Shown: positions 11,197-21,733 of the stretch, piece after piece
How the letters are laid out: every line of letters starts with the position of its first letter
How positions within the stretch are numbered: the first letter of the stretch is position 1
From: Actinomortierella ambigua
Taxonomy: Eukaryota; Mortierellomycota; Mortierellomycetes; Mortierellales; Mortierellaceae
Direction: 5' to 3'
NCBI GenBank assembly: GCA_016098155.1
Contig: JAAAJB010000441.1
Location: 1-30,498 of the forward strand
Length of the DNA: 30,498 nucleotides
Made by a program: the position numbers and the translations under genes
The notes under the pieces: model-generated
The model's input: the letters and a program-made list of their open reading frames with translations, nothing else
Databases searched by the model: none
What the model was told of the DNA's origin: nothing

Positions 11197-11208
11197 GCTC
11201 TGCTACCA
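11197..11208 (-). other. Retrotransposon primer-binding site (initiator tRNA-Met)
   Basis: On the minus strand this reads TGGTAGCAGAGC, one base after the LTR end. It complements a 3' end of ...CTCTGCTACCA, the known acceptor end of many eukaryotic initiator Met tRNAs, the usual primer of LTR retrotransposons. Position relative to the LTR is exactly as expected. Confidence 0.75.
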
Positions 11209-11209
11209 T

Positions 11210-11561
11210 TGTTGTGAACTGGTCAAGGGCTATATGGCCACCAAGTAAAAGGAAGGCGTCAAGGGCTATATGGCCAGCAAGACGGTAGAAAGGATCAAGG
11301 GTATCAAGAGGTGCTTTCCAAAGGTTTGTATTCAAGGGATACACTGATGGGGGTTCTGTCTGTCTATCTATGGGGCTACCACTCTATATACTATTGTGGC
11401 ACAAGGGGCTAGATGCATAGAGGATGTAGGGGCGGTCTTTTTTAAATAAGGGGGATCACATAGATAGGATATGGTGTCTACATTGTTATACAACTCATTT
11501 ACACCACCCCTGAACGCGCACCAGGACAATTGTCGTTGGGGTGGCAGATGAGGATCCAACA
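11210..11561 (-). mobile_element. LTR of a retrotransposon (352 bp)
   Basis: On the minus strand it begins TGTTGGATCC and ends TTCACAACA, giving the perfect terminal inverted repeat TGTTG...CAACA that bounds LTRs, and is followed after one base by a tRNA-Met primer-binding site. Near its 3' end it holds two copies of GTCAAGGGCTATATGGCCA (about 11,222 and 11,258). No second LTR is found in the window, so this is the 5' LTR of a truncated, rearranged element. Superfamily (Gypsy or Copia) cannot be told because pol is missing. Confidence 0.72.
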
Positions 11562-11638
11562 ACTGACAAATATGGAAAAGGTGACCAGTTGCGGCATCTT
11601 GGTTTTACAAATTATTTATATAATAAGATAATGCTATA

Positions 11639-12121
11639 TTACACTGTAGAGCAGGTGAATACTTCAAAAGTCCTTTCGACGTAGATCTCCCAGCGCTTGG
11701 CGAACCTGGGCACTCTGGAGCAAGTTCTGATCTTCGCTGGATATTTGGTTCCTGACATCCTCGTGTGGAGTAGGGTGACAATGGAGAGCCTTCCTTCTCC
11801 AGCGTCAGTCACAACCACAGTGATAGTGCCGCAAGTACCGACGGTGCTATATTGGCCGATGGAACAATGCTGAGGCCGTCCAATCCTAGTGGGATCGATA
11901 TTACATACTCTTTCAGTTTTAATGCCAATAACCTGGGTGGAGATCACGAGTTTCAAGCCAGCGCCGGGCTTGCAGGCGTCTTCGATGGGGCCATCGCTGC
12001 AGTACGCAGTGCTAAACGTAGCCAGAGCAGGATAGGAGATTGCGCGTAGTCGCATACAGGTGGCCTCGACACGAGCAGCCACCAAGGCAATGCAGAGCAG
12101 AAAGGACGTCTTGAATATCAT
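11639..12121 (-). CDS. Small secreted cysteine-rich protein, unknown function
   Basis: Single-exon frame of 160 residues. The start at 12,121 (MIFKTSFLLCIALVAARVEA) gives a clean signal peptide (charged start, hydrophobic core, small residues before TC); the frame extends 29 codons upstream, but that extension would bury the signal. The mature part, about 140 residues, has eight cysteines, consistent with four disulfides in an extracellular protein, and no recognised domain. A TATAAAAG-type box lies on the minus strand near 12,296–12,303, about 175 bp upstream of the ATG. It may be a wall, effector or antimicrobial protein; nothing in the sequence decides. It sits next to the LTR fragment. 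Confidence 0.75.
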   Translation of the reverse strand: MIFKTSFLLCIALVAARVEATCMRLRAISYPALATFSTAYCSDGPIEDACKPGAGLKLVISTQVIGIKTERVCNIDPTRIGRPQHCSIGQYSTVGTCGTITVVVTDAGEGRLSIVTLLHTRMSGTKYPAKIRTCSRVPRFAKRWEIYVERTFEVFTCSTV

Positions 12122-12921
12122 GAGCTGTAGAATACAAATATCATATTGGTACGTTTTAGTTGGCTTTGGTTGGGGCACTAGAAAATTTGATACTGGTGCG
12201 TGTAACACGATGTTCAGATGCAGGTGTCAATGTTGCTTACTAGGGTATAGTATGAGAGGAGTGTGTTGAATGTCATGCAGGTACTAGACTGGGTCGCTTT
12301 TATATTCACAGATTTGCACGGTAGAAATAAGTTGAAGACAGCAAAATTTGGCACATCTCTACCCTCTGGGTGTCTGTGTCGGGGCGAAAAAAAAAATCCA
12401 GGAGAGGGAGGGAGTTCACAAGGGGGTAGACTAAGGAGCTTGTCCCAAGACAGAGGAGACAACACCGGAATGAAGATGATGAAGGACAAGACGTCGTTTT
12501 GGACGTCTGCTCAACCAACAAGTGAAAGGGGGGTTATGCGAGACCTATTCATGAGAAAAGCGTGTATGCATTCAACGTGGCTCTATTTGCATGTTTGTTC
12601 TATGTTGTTGAATAATGGGTAAAAGGAGTGAACAACTCAATTCTCATTACCATGCCTCCCTCACCCAACAACCTTGTGATAAGAGTTGTACGTCTGTGTA
12701 TCCATTTCCACTCTCTTGGGGGCAGCTTTTTGGCAGCACACACGGGGATACTTCTCAAGCATGTAAGAATAAACATTGAGCGGTGGAAGGAAAGGAGACC
12801 AAAGGGTAACCAAAGAAGGAGGGGCAATAGGATGCAAGGAACAAGAACTGTGGGATACTGTACATGGCCCAGAGAGCAAAAGAGGTGAAGACACTCATCC
12901 TTGAGAGTCGCTCATCAATCC
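12122..12921. other. Intergenic region, promoter of the secreted-protein gene plus unassigned sequence
   Basis: The proximal part holds the TATA-like box for the minus-strand secreted gene. The rest shows only short, compositionally unremarkable open frames and an A-run (about 12,388–12,396). I see no RNA gene or mobile element. Confidence 0.5.
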
Positions 12922-14067
12922 CTAACCAAATCCTTGATTGAATCCTCGACGGGACGACGCGCTTCCCAACTCCCCGCGTCCCTCCACTCTCGGCCACTCT
13001 TGCATGTATTGTTCCAATAATCCAAGACCTTTACCTCTCTACAACAATGCCAAGAACTCTGCATTAGTGCTGATATACCAAGGACAATAATCCCCAACAA
13101 CAAGTTTCCACCTTTGTCATTTCCTCTAATGCTGGCAACCACATTCCACGACTCTCTCCAGTCACAGGGGTTATGCTCAGCCGCAACCAGGAACCATACC
13201 ACCCAGCACTATCGAGAGGACGCACGTTACAGCGAGCTCTTCATGGCAGCCTTCCTCTCAGGCATATCTCGAGTAGGGAGAAAAAGTATCGTCTCCAGGC
13301 ACCTCCTTCCTACCTCCAAAGACGATCCCTCGTGAGATTGACCAAAGACTGGACTCGGGGCAGGCAACCAAAAAAAAAAAAAAAAAGTCCAGAGCCTCCA
13401 TGTCCTTAGCTGCGTTGGCAGTGCAGCGGTCGACAAACAAGCGCGATAAACACTTTATCTACGCAGCAAGGAAGAACGTGACATCGCGCTCAATTGTCGG
13501 GAAGGTCAAGGGATCGAGGGAGTCGTTGGAAAAGACTGCAAGTTGGATTACATCGGCACTGACACGCTCTAATTTGGAGCTTCATCCCTCGAGTTTAAAA
13601 AAAATTCTTCGGTTGCCCTAGTTACTCCAATCACGTCCGGTAGGCGAAACTGTCCATGTTGCAAAAGTGGCGTCCTCCTCGTTTTGCCTACAGACGTGCA
13701 ATGCATTGGCTCTTCAATGTAACATGAGCATGGACAACGGCGACAACAAAGTCAGCAAAGTAGAGTTGATAACCAAAAAAAAAAAAAGTGTAGGAACCTT
13801 ACTAAACTCTTGTAGGCATACATGTGTAAACTTGATTCCGTGCTGAACAGCCATGGCCTCCACTAGGATTGGCCCTACCAATGCCATCATGTTATCCGAC
13901 TCAGGAAAGCAGGCAACGCCCGCTATGTGTTGTGTCGGGTCAGGCTTCCACCACATATGCATAGGTGGATGGGCGCCGACATACAAAGGCGTTTCATCAG
14001 GCCAGATGATTTTATATAAGTGAGAGAGATGAACAAAGCATTCACCCACCTGCAATATTTCCACGTG
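12922..14067 (-). pseudogene. Unidentified spliced gene or pseudogene
   Basis: Protein-like segments recur on the minus strand with plausible splice sites. A first exon-like block, 14,067–13,803, follows a TTACAG acceptor, encodes GECFVHLSHLYKIIWPDETP...VEAMAVQHG and ends at a GTAAGG donor. A middle block near 13,555–13,460 encodes ADVIQLAVFSNDSLDPLTFP and TIERDVTFFLAA. Three terminal exons, 13,348–13,314, 13,208–13,112 and 13,038–12,922, join in phase and end in ...SSRRGFNQGFG and stop. Two things speak against an intact gene: an in-frame TAG just after FFLAA, and no GT donor before the T-run (13,371–13,387) upstream of the three terminal exons. The joins among the middle blocks are uncertain. 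I do not recognise the family. Confidence 0.35.
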
Positions 14068-14560
14068 CTGTAATCAGTCTTTGGATTTATTTTCTTTTGT
14101 TTGGACCTGAATGCAACGGCTAGGTCTGGCTTGATGCAGCTAGATAGCTGTGCACACGATACCCGTCTCCTCAGCCACTTCATGGTGCGGACAATTTTTT
14201 TGGGGGAAAACAGAGGGGTTGAACAACAAGAGAAAGGAGCAAAACAGGCCGATGGAAGAACAATGACGACGAAGAAAAGATGGCAAGGTTCCGGGCACGC
14301 GGCATTGTCAATTCTAGGTGTCATGCAACTGAGATAGGTATGGCTCTATCCTCTCGCACAGAAAACATTTTGCCTGAATCGCAACGATAGCACGTTACAT
14401 TTATGAGGCCTTCCTGTAGGGAGGTGGAATATAAGGAAGAGAAGGTGATATTTTCGTGAAAGATGGCCACCAAGGCACAATTTTTATTTTTTATTTTATT
14501 TTTTTTATAAGAGAAGGACAAGACTGTTCTTGGTGTTGTTCTCACGGAAAGTACATGTTT
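14068..14560. other. AT-rich intergenic stretch
   Basis: Contains an A/T-only run (about 14,480–14,508) and small open frames without recognisable features. Possibly the promoter or lost 5' exons of the unidentified minus-strand gene. Confidence 0.45.
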
Positions 14561-14866
14561 TCAAGGACATGAAAGGATATATGCCGAGTAGATTTGAGGC
14601 TTGGTGACTTTAAGAGGCGTTTGACCTGTTTCGAGCAAATCTCGACAACCACGCTTTCCGTAGGTCTCCACGCTGCCATATCCATTCAAACCGACAACCA
14701 ACACGGTGTCGACATCTCTTGGTCTTCCAGCCGGGACTGTATAGCATTCGTCAGCCTGAACCTCGCGTATGGAGGTCGTGCCGTCAGCATAGATGTACTT
14801 CAGCGAGCAGGCGGCCATAGCCAGGGAAGCAGTTGCGCAGAGAATGGCGAATGAGCGGACCAGCAT
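14561..14866 (-). CDS. Small secreted protein, unknown function
   Basis: Single exon, 101 residues, ATG at 14,866. An 18-residue signal peptide (MLVRSFAILCATASLAMA) is followed by a mature chain of about 83 residues with four cysteines, the first near the predicted cleavage site and the last beside the C-terminus. A Gly/Tyr-rich middle part (VETYGKRGC) faintly recalls beta/gamma-crystallin-like strands, but this is only an impression. A TATA-like ATAAATAG lies on the minus strand at about 14,973–14,979, roughly 105 bp upstream. It is likely extracellular. Its neighbours give no functional hint beyond a second secreted-protein gene 2.4 kb away on the same strand. Confidence 0.75.
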   Translation of the reverse strand: MLVRSFAILCATASLAMAACSLKYIYADGTTSIREVQADECYTVPAGRPRDVDTVLVVGLNGYGSVETYGKRGCRDLLETGQTPLKVTKPQIYSAYILSCP

Positions 14867-15225
14867 GGTGGAAGGGTGAGTGCGGGTGTACTGAGAAAAG
14901 AGGCTTTCAGTTTGGGGGAAAGATGGAGTTGTCGAGGTGGAATAAGATGAGTACTGGTTAGAGAGGTTTCTCTATTTATGTCTTCATCCATATACTGCTC
15001 CACCATGCGCTAAGGCTGTCAGACACAACCTTTGGTACGCTGCACAGTCCCAAAAAAGGGAGAATTTGTGCCGACGCACAGGCGCATGTGGTCAGCAGCC
15101 AATGAAGACAAAGCGGCGACTACTCTAGGCCGAAATGGAATCACATCACACAGAAAAATTTCTGCAAAAGCAAAAGCAGGGGCGAAGTATTTTTTTTTTT
15201 TTTTGTGCAAGTTCTCAACATTTTG
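14867..15225. other. Promoter side of the secreted-protein gene and 3' flank of the SANT gene
   Basis: Holds the ATAAATAG element (about 14,973–14,979) and a T-run at 15,189–15,204, which on the minus strand is an A-run just downstream of the SANT-protein stop codon. No gene seen. Confidence 0.55.
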
Positions 15226-18200
15226 CTAGATTCGCCTATTTCCTTGACCGAGAGTGAGAACGTTGTCTTGTAAGATTGGCCGCAGCAATGCAGCATCAAA
15301 CTCGTCCGAGTCGCTGCTAGCGTTGTTGTTGCGGTTTTGAATCCTCTGCTCAATCTCCTTCTGCTGGGCCAAGCGGCGTTCCGGGCGGGTCGACTTTACA
15401 AAAAACCTTTTCCTCCTTTCAATAATCTTCTGTTTCAGCTCCTCCGATTGCCCCGGCTGGATTTTAAGAGGATTGTACCTATACCAAAACTTGCGTCCAG
15501 GTGTCTTGGTGATCCGATTCAGGGCAAAGTCGACCGCATCCGTCATCGTCTCGTACCGGAGATAGAACCGCGGATCCAGTTCTGGCTCTGGCGGCTCGCG
15601 ATGGCGGCGGCTCCACAGCTTCCAGAGAAACGACTTTTTGACAAACTTACTCGTCGCCCGCCTACGTAGCTCATAGTCGCGTCGCCGAATCTCCGCCAAC
15701 CGCTCGCGCTTCAGGCGACGCAGTCGAGCCCTCTCAAGCACGCCCTCCATTCTCCGCACATACTTGTCCGACTTGTCCCAGTACTTGCGGATCCAGGCAT
15801 CACGTCGCGCGACATACTGCCTATTCCATTCCGTGGCTTTCCTCAACATGCGGAAATATTGGAACCGCTTGTGCAGGTACTGCCGTGTCGCCTCGGCCTC
15901 CAGCTCACGTCGTCGTTGGCCTACCGCTTCGCGAACCAACAGCAGGTTGTCCGCCAGGATCTGCTTCTCGCACAGTCTCTCCTCAAGATCCTCGTCCTCA
16001 GAGTTTTCGACTTCGAAATAGCCTTGGTCATCCCTCAACATCTCCAAGACACCTGCCTCCCTCTCATCCCCATCGCCATAGCCTTCGACAGCGGCCATGT
16101 CTTCCTCATCCCCGTCAACAGAGGTGGCCTCGCTCTCGGCTCCAGAGTCACTACTGTCCTCGGTGCCGAGGCCGCTACGGTTCTCCAGTGGTGCAGACAG
16201 CTCTGGTGAAGACCCACGGCTCACTCGCTCGCCGTCGTCCCATTTCCGGTGGATCAGCCCTCCTTCCTCCTCCTTCTCTTCTTCGTCAGCGGTGTCCTCG
16301 TCTTCTGAAGGCAGATCTGTCGTTGGGCGCATCCACAGCCCGGTCGGCTCCTGGAAGCCCATTCCGAAACTGGCGCCCGGTCGAACCGGTGTGGTGCTTG
16401 ACGGTACTGCGGAGCGGGTCGAGTCCGTTAGGTACGAGGCTGACTCGGGGAGAAGGCCGTATCCTGCACGGTATAGTCGATTGAGATCGCGATGGCCAAC
16501 TCGAGCAACCTTCTCCATGTGATCGGCATATCGGAGGAGCCGGAACTCGCGGTGGTGCTTGGGACGGTACGTGTACACACGAGTCTCCCTGCTGTCAATG
16601 ACTTGGGCGTGCGAACGAAACTCCTTGTTGACACTGAGCACTCGAGAATACACATTCTCATTCTTGTCCACAAAGTCCTCTGTCGTGGTGGAATACCACG
16701 GGACAGCTTCTGCGTTGGCCACCATCCGGTCAACACGGTCCCGCCACTGTGAAAAATCGACCGACGCTGGGTGCACAGTGGAATAGCCCGAGGTGCGGAA
16801 GGGTACGTAGGGTCGAAGTCTAGGATGGAGCACACCCTCGTCCCATTTTTGGCGCTTCCTCCATGCATCGCCTTCAGCCTCGGCCTCGTCCTCCAGTGCT
16901 TGCCAGCTCCGAGAAGATTGGTCCATCACATCTTGCGCAAACTCGGTCTGTCGCCATGCGTCGTCAGTCTTGCGCTTCATGCCAAAGTGTTGCCGATATC
17001 GCTGATTGGCCGTGGCATTCTCGCTATACACAGGGGCTCCCGGCTTTGTCTTTCTGGTGATATTCCCAGACGGAGTACGCTCCATGCCGTCAATCACGCC
17101 GATCGTCTTCTCCAGACTGTTATCGCCGTTCGCCCCTCCGTACAAATTTTGCGGTGTCACGGGTGGAAGCGAGACCAACCGCTTCGACCACTCCTTGTTG
17201 GCGGCTTCTGTGCCTTCTTCGTCACTATCATAGTCATTATCAGAGTCCGGGGCCTTGCCTCGCGCCATGTCGACGTCGCGATTCAAGTCGTAGACACGGG
17301 CACGACCATGTCGTGTCAGCACAGGGTCATGCACCTGCTCGGGGTAGACATAGTAGTTCAGCCGCTTGGGAAGATCGTCAAAGAACTTGTGGGTGCCCAT
17401 CGGCAACTGGTGGCTGAGTACTAGACGGAACACATCGTTCTCTGTGATCTCGGGACGCGTGATCTCACGTCGCACTCTTTGAGCCCTGCTTGGTGCCTAG
17501 AAGATGATAAGGTATCGTGGTCAGTCCCAAATATCTACTTTATCCTTTCTTCTCTCTCCTAGACGTCTTGCATAACTTTTGAATTTCAAGCTGGGTCACA
17601 ATAAAAAAAAATGCTTACCCTCAAAGCGGCCGTGCGTTGTCGCTCGTGAGAGAGTGCTGCGAGTTCTTTGACAAGCGGGGTCAAGAATTCCTTCAGTGCG
17701 TCGTACATCACCAGGACGACGTCCCGCTCAATACATGCCCTCTCGTTCTGCACATACACCCGCGACGTCAGGTCGGCCAACGTCTTCATGTTGAACAGTT
17801 GCGTCTTGGCCACCATGTCTGCACTCTTCAGCTCATATGGACCAGGACCATCACCCTTCGACGTCTTGTCGGGACTGACATCATGCTTGGGATCCATCTT
17901 CTCCCATCGCGCCTTTAGCTCCTTTTCCTCCAGAATTTCAGCACAGCGTTCCTCCAGTCGAATATCGTCGTCCTCCACCTCATCGGCCATAGGCATCTCG
18001 CTCGTCCGCAGGCGTCCCTTCCCAACCTTCTCCAGCAAGGCCACCTCAGCCTCCATGGCCTCAATCATTGCGACGACCTCGGCAAGTGACCGTGTTTTGA
18101 TGTGCTCCTGAATCGCCCACACGTTATGTTTGCCGAACCGCCGCAAGCCCTGGAAAAAGAGGTTGCTCTCCTCGACAGACCAGCACATGCCGCCGGCAAC

Positions 18201-19529
18201 AAGCGTCCGTCCTCGCGACCAGTACTTGGCCTGGATCGCCTCGACAGTGCGTTGCGGAAAGAAGGTCGCCTGCCACTGTTTGGCATCAAACGGCTGGCTG
18301 TCGACAATGGCTTTCCACAGGCGCTCCTCAGATGGTGTGAACTGTTGGACCTTTGATGCAAGTCTCTGGTAGGTCTCCTCACTGGGCATGTCATCCACGG
18401 CAACGCGATGGGCATCTCCTTCTTCGTCGTCGTCCATGTTAGGAAGTGGCGGGAACCAGCCATTGTTGTTGAGATGGATGTGACCCCTGGCCTCCGCCAG
18501 CCGCTCAAGATGCTGCTCGTAAAACTCGGCAGTGAGAGGGCGCTTTTCTGGGATGGCTGCAGTGACGCAGTCCTTGCACTGGTTGAGAAACGGGTAGGGA
18601 GCCGAGTCGCGGCGCTCGTAGGGTATAGTCCCGCCACAGTAGACGCAAATGTCACCGTCGACCGGGACGAGAAGCTCCGAGGGCTTCATGCCCCGCTGCT
18701 CTCGTTGCTCCTCTCGCATCTCGAGATCCCATTCCTCCTCGTCCTTTTCCAGATCTTCATCAGTCTTGTCGTCATAATCGATGGCTACGTCAGCCTCCTC
18801 CCCCTCTGCTGCCGCCGTCACCTGGCGTTCCGGGCGTTGCGCTCTCAAGTTGGCGTTCCGTTTCTTGACCAGTTTTATGCGCCTCTTCCACCAAAAGTTT
18901 CGAAGACCAAAGACATTCTTGACGAAAACTTTAAAAGGGAGGTAGTGGCAAAATGGATTGATGGATTCAAGCGGCGCATACACCCCTAATGTCTCTTTGG
19001 CGATGGTCGCACCGAGCCGCCGTTTTGAGTGACGTCTCAACAAGCCTGTAAAGTATTGGGTCTGGTGAGACGCCGGCGAAAAATTCTGCGCCTCCGCCCT
19101 CGCTACCACCATCTTGGAGGTTTCATCCCCACCAACAACTTGTACTTCCCCTCCACCCTCTCCAGTCGTTGCCACGATCGTCTGCTGACTGGAGGATGTG
19201 GCGGCTTCCCCAGCACTCTCCTTGGCCGACACATGATCTGTTGATTGAGAGGTGGTAAGGTTGCCGGCGGTTGATTCCTCCATGTCCCCATTGCTTCGTC
19301 CTTCGTCCTCGGCTAGGGCGGCGGTCCTTTGCTCTGCGTCCTTGAGGAGCTGGGTGTACTTTGCTGGTACAAAGGAGCCTGTTGGCCACAGATGAAGACC
19401 TGGGTCAGGGATGTTTGCTTGGGCTACCTTGTAGCGAATCGCTCCATAGGAATAGGCATATTGTTTGACCCATTCCTTGACCCTTCGGCGCTGGGTAGAC
19501 CTTGTTGAATCCTTGTTTTTAATGCGCAT
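15226..19529 (-). CDS. Large SANT/Myb-like nuclear protein with Cys4 motif
   Basis: Two exons, 19,529–17,619 and 17,496–15,226, joined in phase 0 by a 122-nt intron (donor GTAAGC, acceptor TTCTAG), give 1,393 residues. The start is the first ATG (MRIKNKDS); the open frame reaches further up only through non-ATG codons. In order: a basic N-terminal helix (RRRVKEWVKQYAYSYG), an acidic low-complexity region, a CVYCGG...CKDC motif (about 295–323) that may bind zinc, a first SANT-like repeat (FTPSEERLWKAIV..., about 395), a second (CWSVEESNLFFQGLRRFGK, about 447–490), then acidic and Arg-rich helical regions in exon 2. SANT repeats occur in chromatin and transcription factors; the arrangement recalls Rrn5-type RNA polymerase I factors, but that is a weak guess. 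Probably nuclear. Confidence 0.82.
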
Positions 19530-19774
19530 GTCCAGCCTTTGCCATGTCAATGAGTTGCTTTTCAAGACTGTCCTTCAGGAGTTCAGGTTACATTACAAAA
19601 ATGAAATTTTTCGTGCAACACTTTTCCAAGCCACAAATATACGACTAACCAAGTTTGACAACCCCTCCCTCGGTCCCTGGTTCCTACCAAAGGTGAATGG
19701 GTCCTCTTCCACTATGCTCTTGAGACTATTTTTTTTTTTGACCCCAAGCTCTTTTTCTTTATTATTTTCTGTCT

Positions 19775-21733
19775 TCAGTTGAATGGTATGACGACGCCTA
19801 CGGATTTCTGATTCGTGCTGGGACTTGATGAAGACGGTATCGATCCAGTGCCGGATTGAAGATGCCCACTATTCGTCCGCACTCTCTGGTGTTGGGTGTG
19901 AGAATGTGTGTAGACCATGACTTGATCTTCCTGTACTTCTCCTTCCTCGCACTCTACATTCTCGATCATCTCCCCTGGCTCAACCTCTCGACCATCGACA
20001 GAGCATGTCACCTGGAGCTCTCCTTCGTCAGCATCGTCGCTCACAGAGGGCTCGGTAGCCGGCTTGACTGCGTCCATTGTCTTGAGTGCTGTGATCATTG
20101 CTGGGACACTCTCCTCGTTATAGTCTCTCCAAATGTCGTATAGGGAAAGGATCTCTTGCGTGATTTCGATAATCTAAAGAGTATGTTAAAAGATGTTCGA
20201 TGAGTAAGAAACATGGAGGGAGGGGGAGAAGAAGACGAGCTATAGCACATATAGAGCTCGCAGTTTCACAAAACACTGTATCAAAGAGTATCGCCCATAC
20301 CTCTTCCATATCAACATTTAGCTCCGCAAACCATTGCACCATATCTCGGTTGTTGATGCCTTGCCCCTCTCCGTAAGCTGGCCCTCCGGGTGATTTCTTG
20401 CTCGCCATGCTGTACAGTTGTGCGTGAAGAGGGTTGCCCATATTGTTGAGCATAGGGCTACTGCTGGAAAGGTTTGCCTCGTGCAGCATGGAATGGTGGA
20501 TATGGCCGTGGCCGGCTGACCCTGAAGAGCTGCCATCCTTAATTCGATTCTCCGAGTGAAGGACACAGATGATGTAAAGTGCTGCAAGGCTAATCATATG
20601 GGGAGCATAGAGCAAGCAAACATCTGTCCGATACGAGTCGTTGATCACAAACCTAGATGAAAGAAGACCAAACAACTAGTAATGTTGAGTCGCAAAACGC
20701 AATCTCGCTAGGTAGACAGCTCCTTCCAGTAGAGTGGCAACATCCTGACTTTACCATGCTGTTTGTAAATTCGACTCCTCCAGCTTTAGATCCTTTGCGA
20801 TCAGAATAAGATCCCTATAGGGATGGTACACAATTAAGTAAAACTCCAGTTCTTCTAGAAGATAAAACTCAAACTCAGCCACGCTGGATGTGTCATAGTC
20901 GAATCCTCCGTGATCTATTGGGGTAAAGACGTGGAAAACCGTGAAATTAGCAACTCCTCGACTCTTTGGGGAGGGGTGGAGGCAGAGGCGGGGAGGGGGC
21001 GAGCATCAACCACCGAAAAAGCGTGAATGGCAATAACATACTAGCTAGGGCGGCCTTCATCTCGCTGATAATGTGCTTGATATGCTGTGGACACTCTTCA
21101 ACCTTGCAAGCCAGATATATACATGTTGCAGCCACAAGTGACGGGTCTGTCAGGCGGATACTATGTCTATACCCACCGATTGAAAGTCCATAGTCCCATG
21201 TTAGTTTACAAGGATGGGAATAAAAAAAAGGCAAACGGCAAGTGACGGTGTCTAAGCCATACTTTGTGTAGAACCGCTTGAAGTAAACGATAGCAGTTGC
21301 AACAACCTGCTGGCGAAACTGAAGCCTTTTTCCAATCTTTCCTATGACTGGTACAGGGGAGAAAGAAAAGAAGCCCATGAATAAAGGGGTGGTGGTCGTG
21401 GTGGTTCTGATTAGTTCCGGATCCAGCTGAAAAGTCGAGTTCGCACTTGTGTTCACTAGTGCCATTGTCACCTACTGTTGTAGTACCACATCTTGATCTT
21501 GGTCAACGTATCAATGTCAACGTACTCGAGGTCCTCCTGGACAGCCTCCTGGAGCTTCCGTCGGTCCAGGATCCAGTTTGTCCTATTGGGTTTGGCGGGT
21601 CCGACGTTGCGCGTTGACAGGTTGCAAAGTTAGCATGAGAGTAGACATTCTCATTATTACTCCAATGTTCTTAGATGCATGCCAGTATAGGTATCCAGTA
21701 CGCATGTGATGATGTCCAGTAGTTGGCGGCCAT
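19775..21733 (-). CDS. Cyclin C (Mediator kinase-module cyclin, Srb11/Ssn8 type)
   Basis: Seven exons: 21,733–21,702, 21,582–21,476, 21,341–21,263, 21,166–21,042, 20,914–20,755, 20,652–20,301, 20,173–19,775; 417 residues, phases consistent. Cyclin C pairs with Cdk8 in the Mediator kinase module and tunes RNA polymerase II transcription. Diagnostic matches in order: N-terminal MAANYWTSSHATNWILD, RLQFRQQVVATAIVYFKRFY, TDPSLVAATCIYLACKVEEC, VAEFEFYLLEELEFYLIVYH, NDSYRTDVCLLYAPHMISLAALYI in two pieces, and QWFAELNVDMEEIIEI. The 32-nt first exon encodes the conserved start, which settles the 5' end. Odd points: a roughly 70-residue Ser/Gly/His-rich insertion (about 205–273) just before QWFAEL, where animal cyclin C has only a few residues, and an acidic C-terminal extension of about 100 residues. 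Confidence 0.96.

Noticed and set aside
11117..11344. 75-codon minus-strand frame with repeated GHIALD
   Set aside because: It reads the LTR and its internal short repeats; no coding evidence.
12915..13202. 95-codon minus-strand frame (MVWFLVAAEHNPC...)
   Set aside because: A different frame, with two spliced joins in phase (13,208–13,112 to 13,038–12,922), gives a more protein-like end, so this frame is probably a reading through an intron.
15337..17424. Plus-strand frames of 110–217 codons opposite the SANT gene
   Set aside because: Shadows of a 757-codon exon that has clear splice joins and coding composition on the minus strand.
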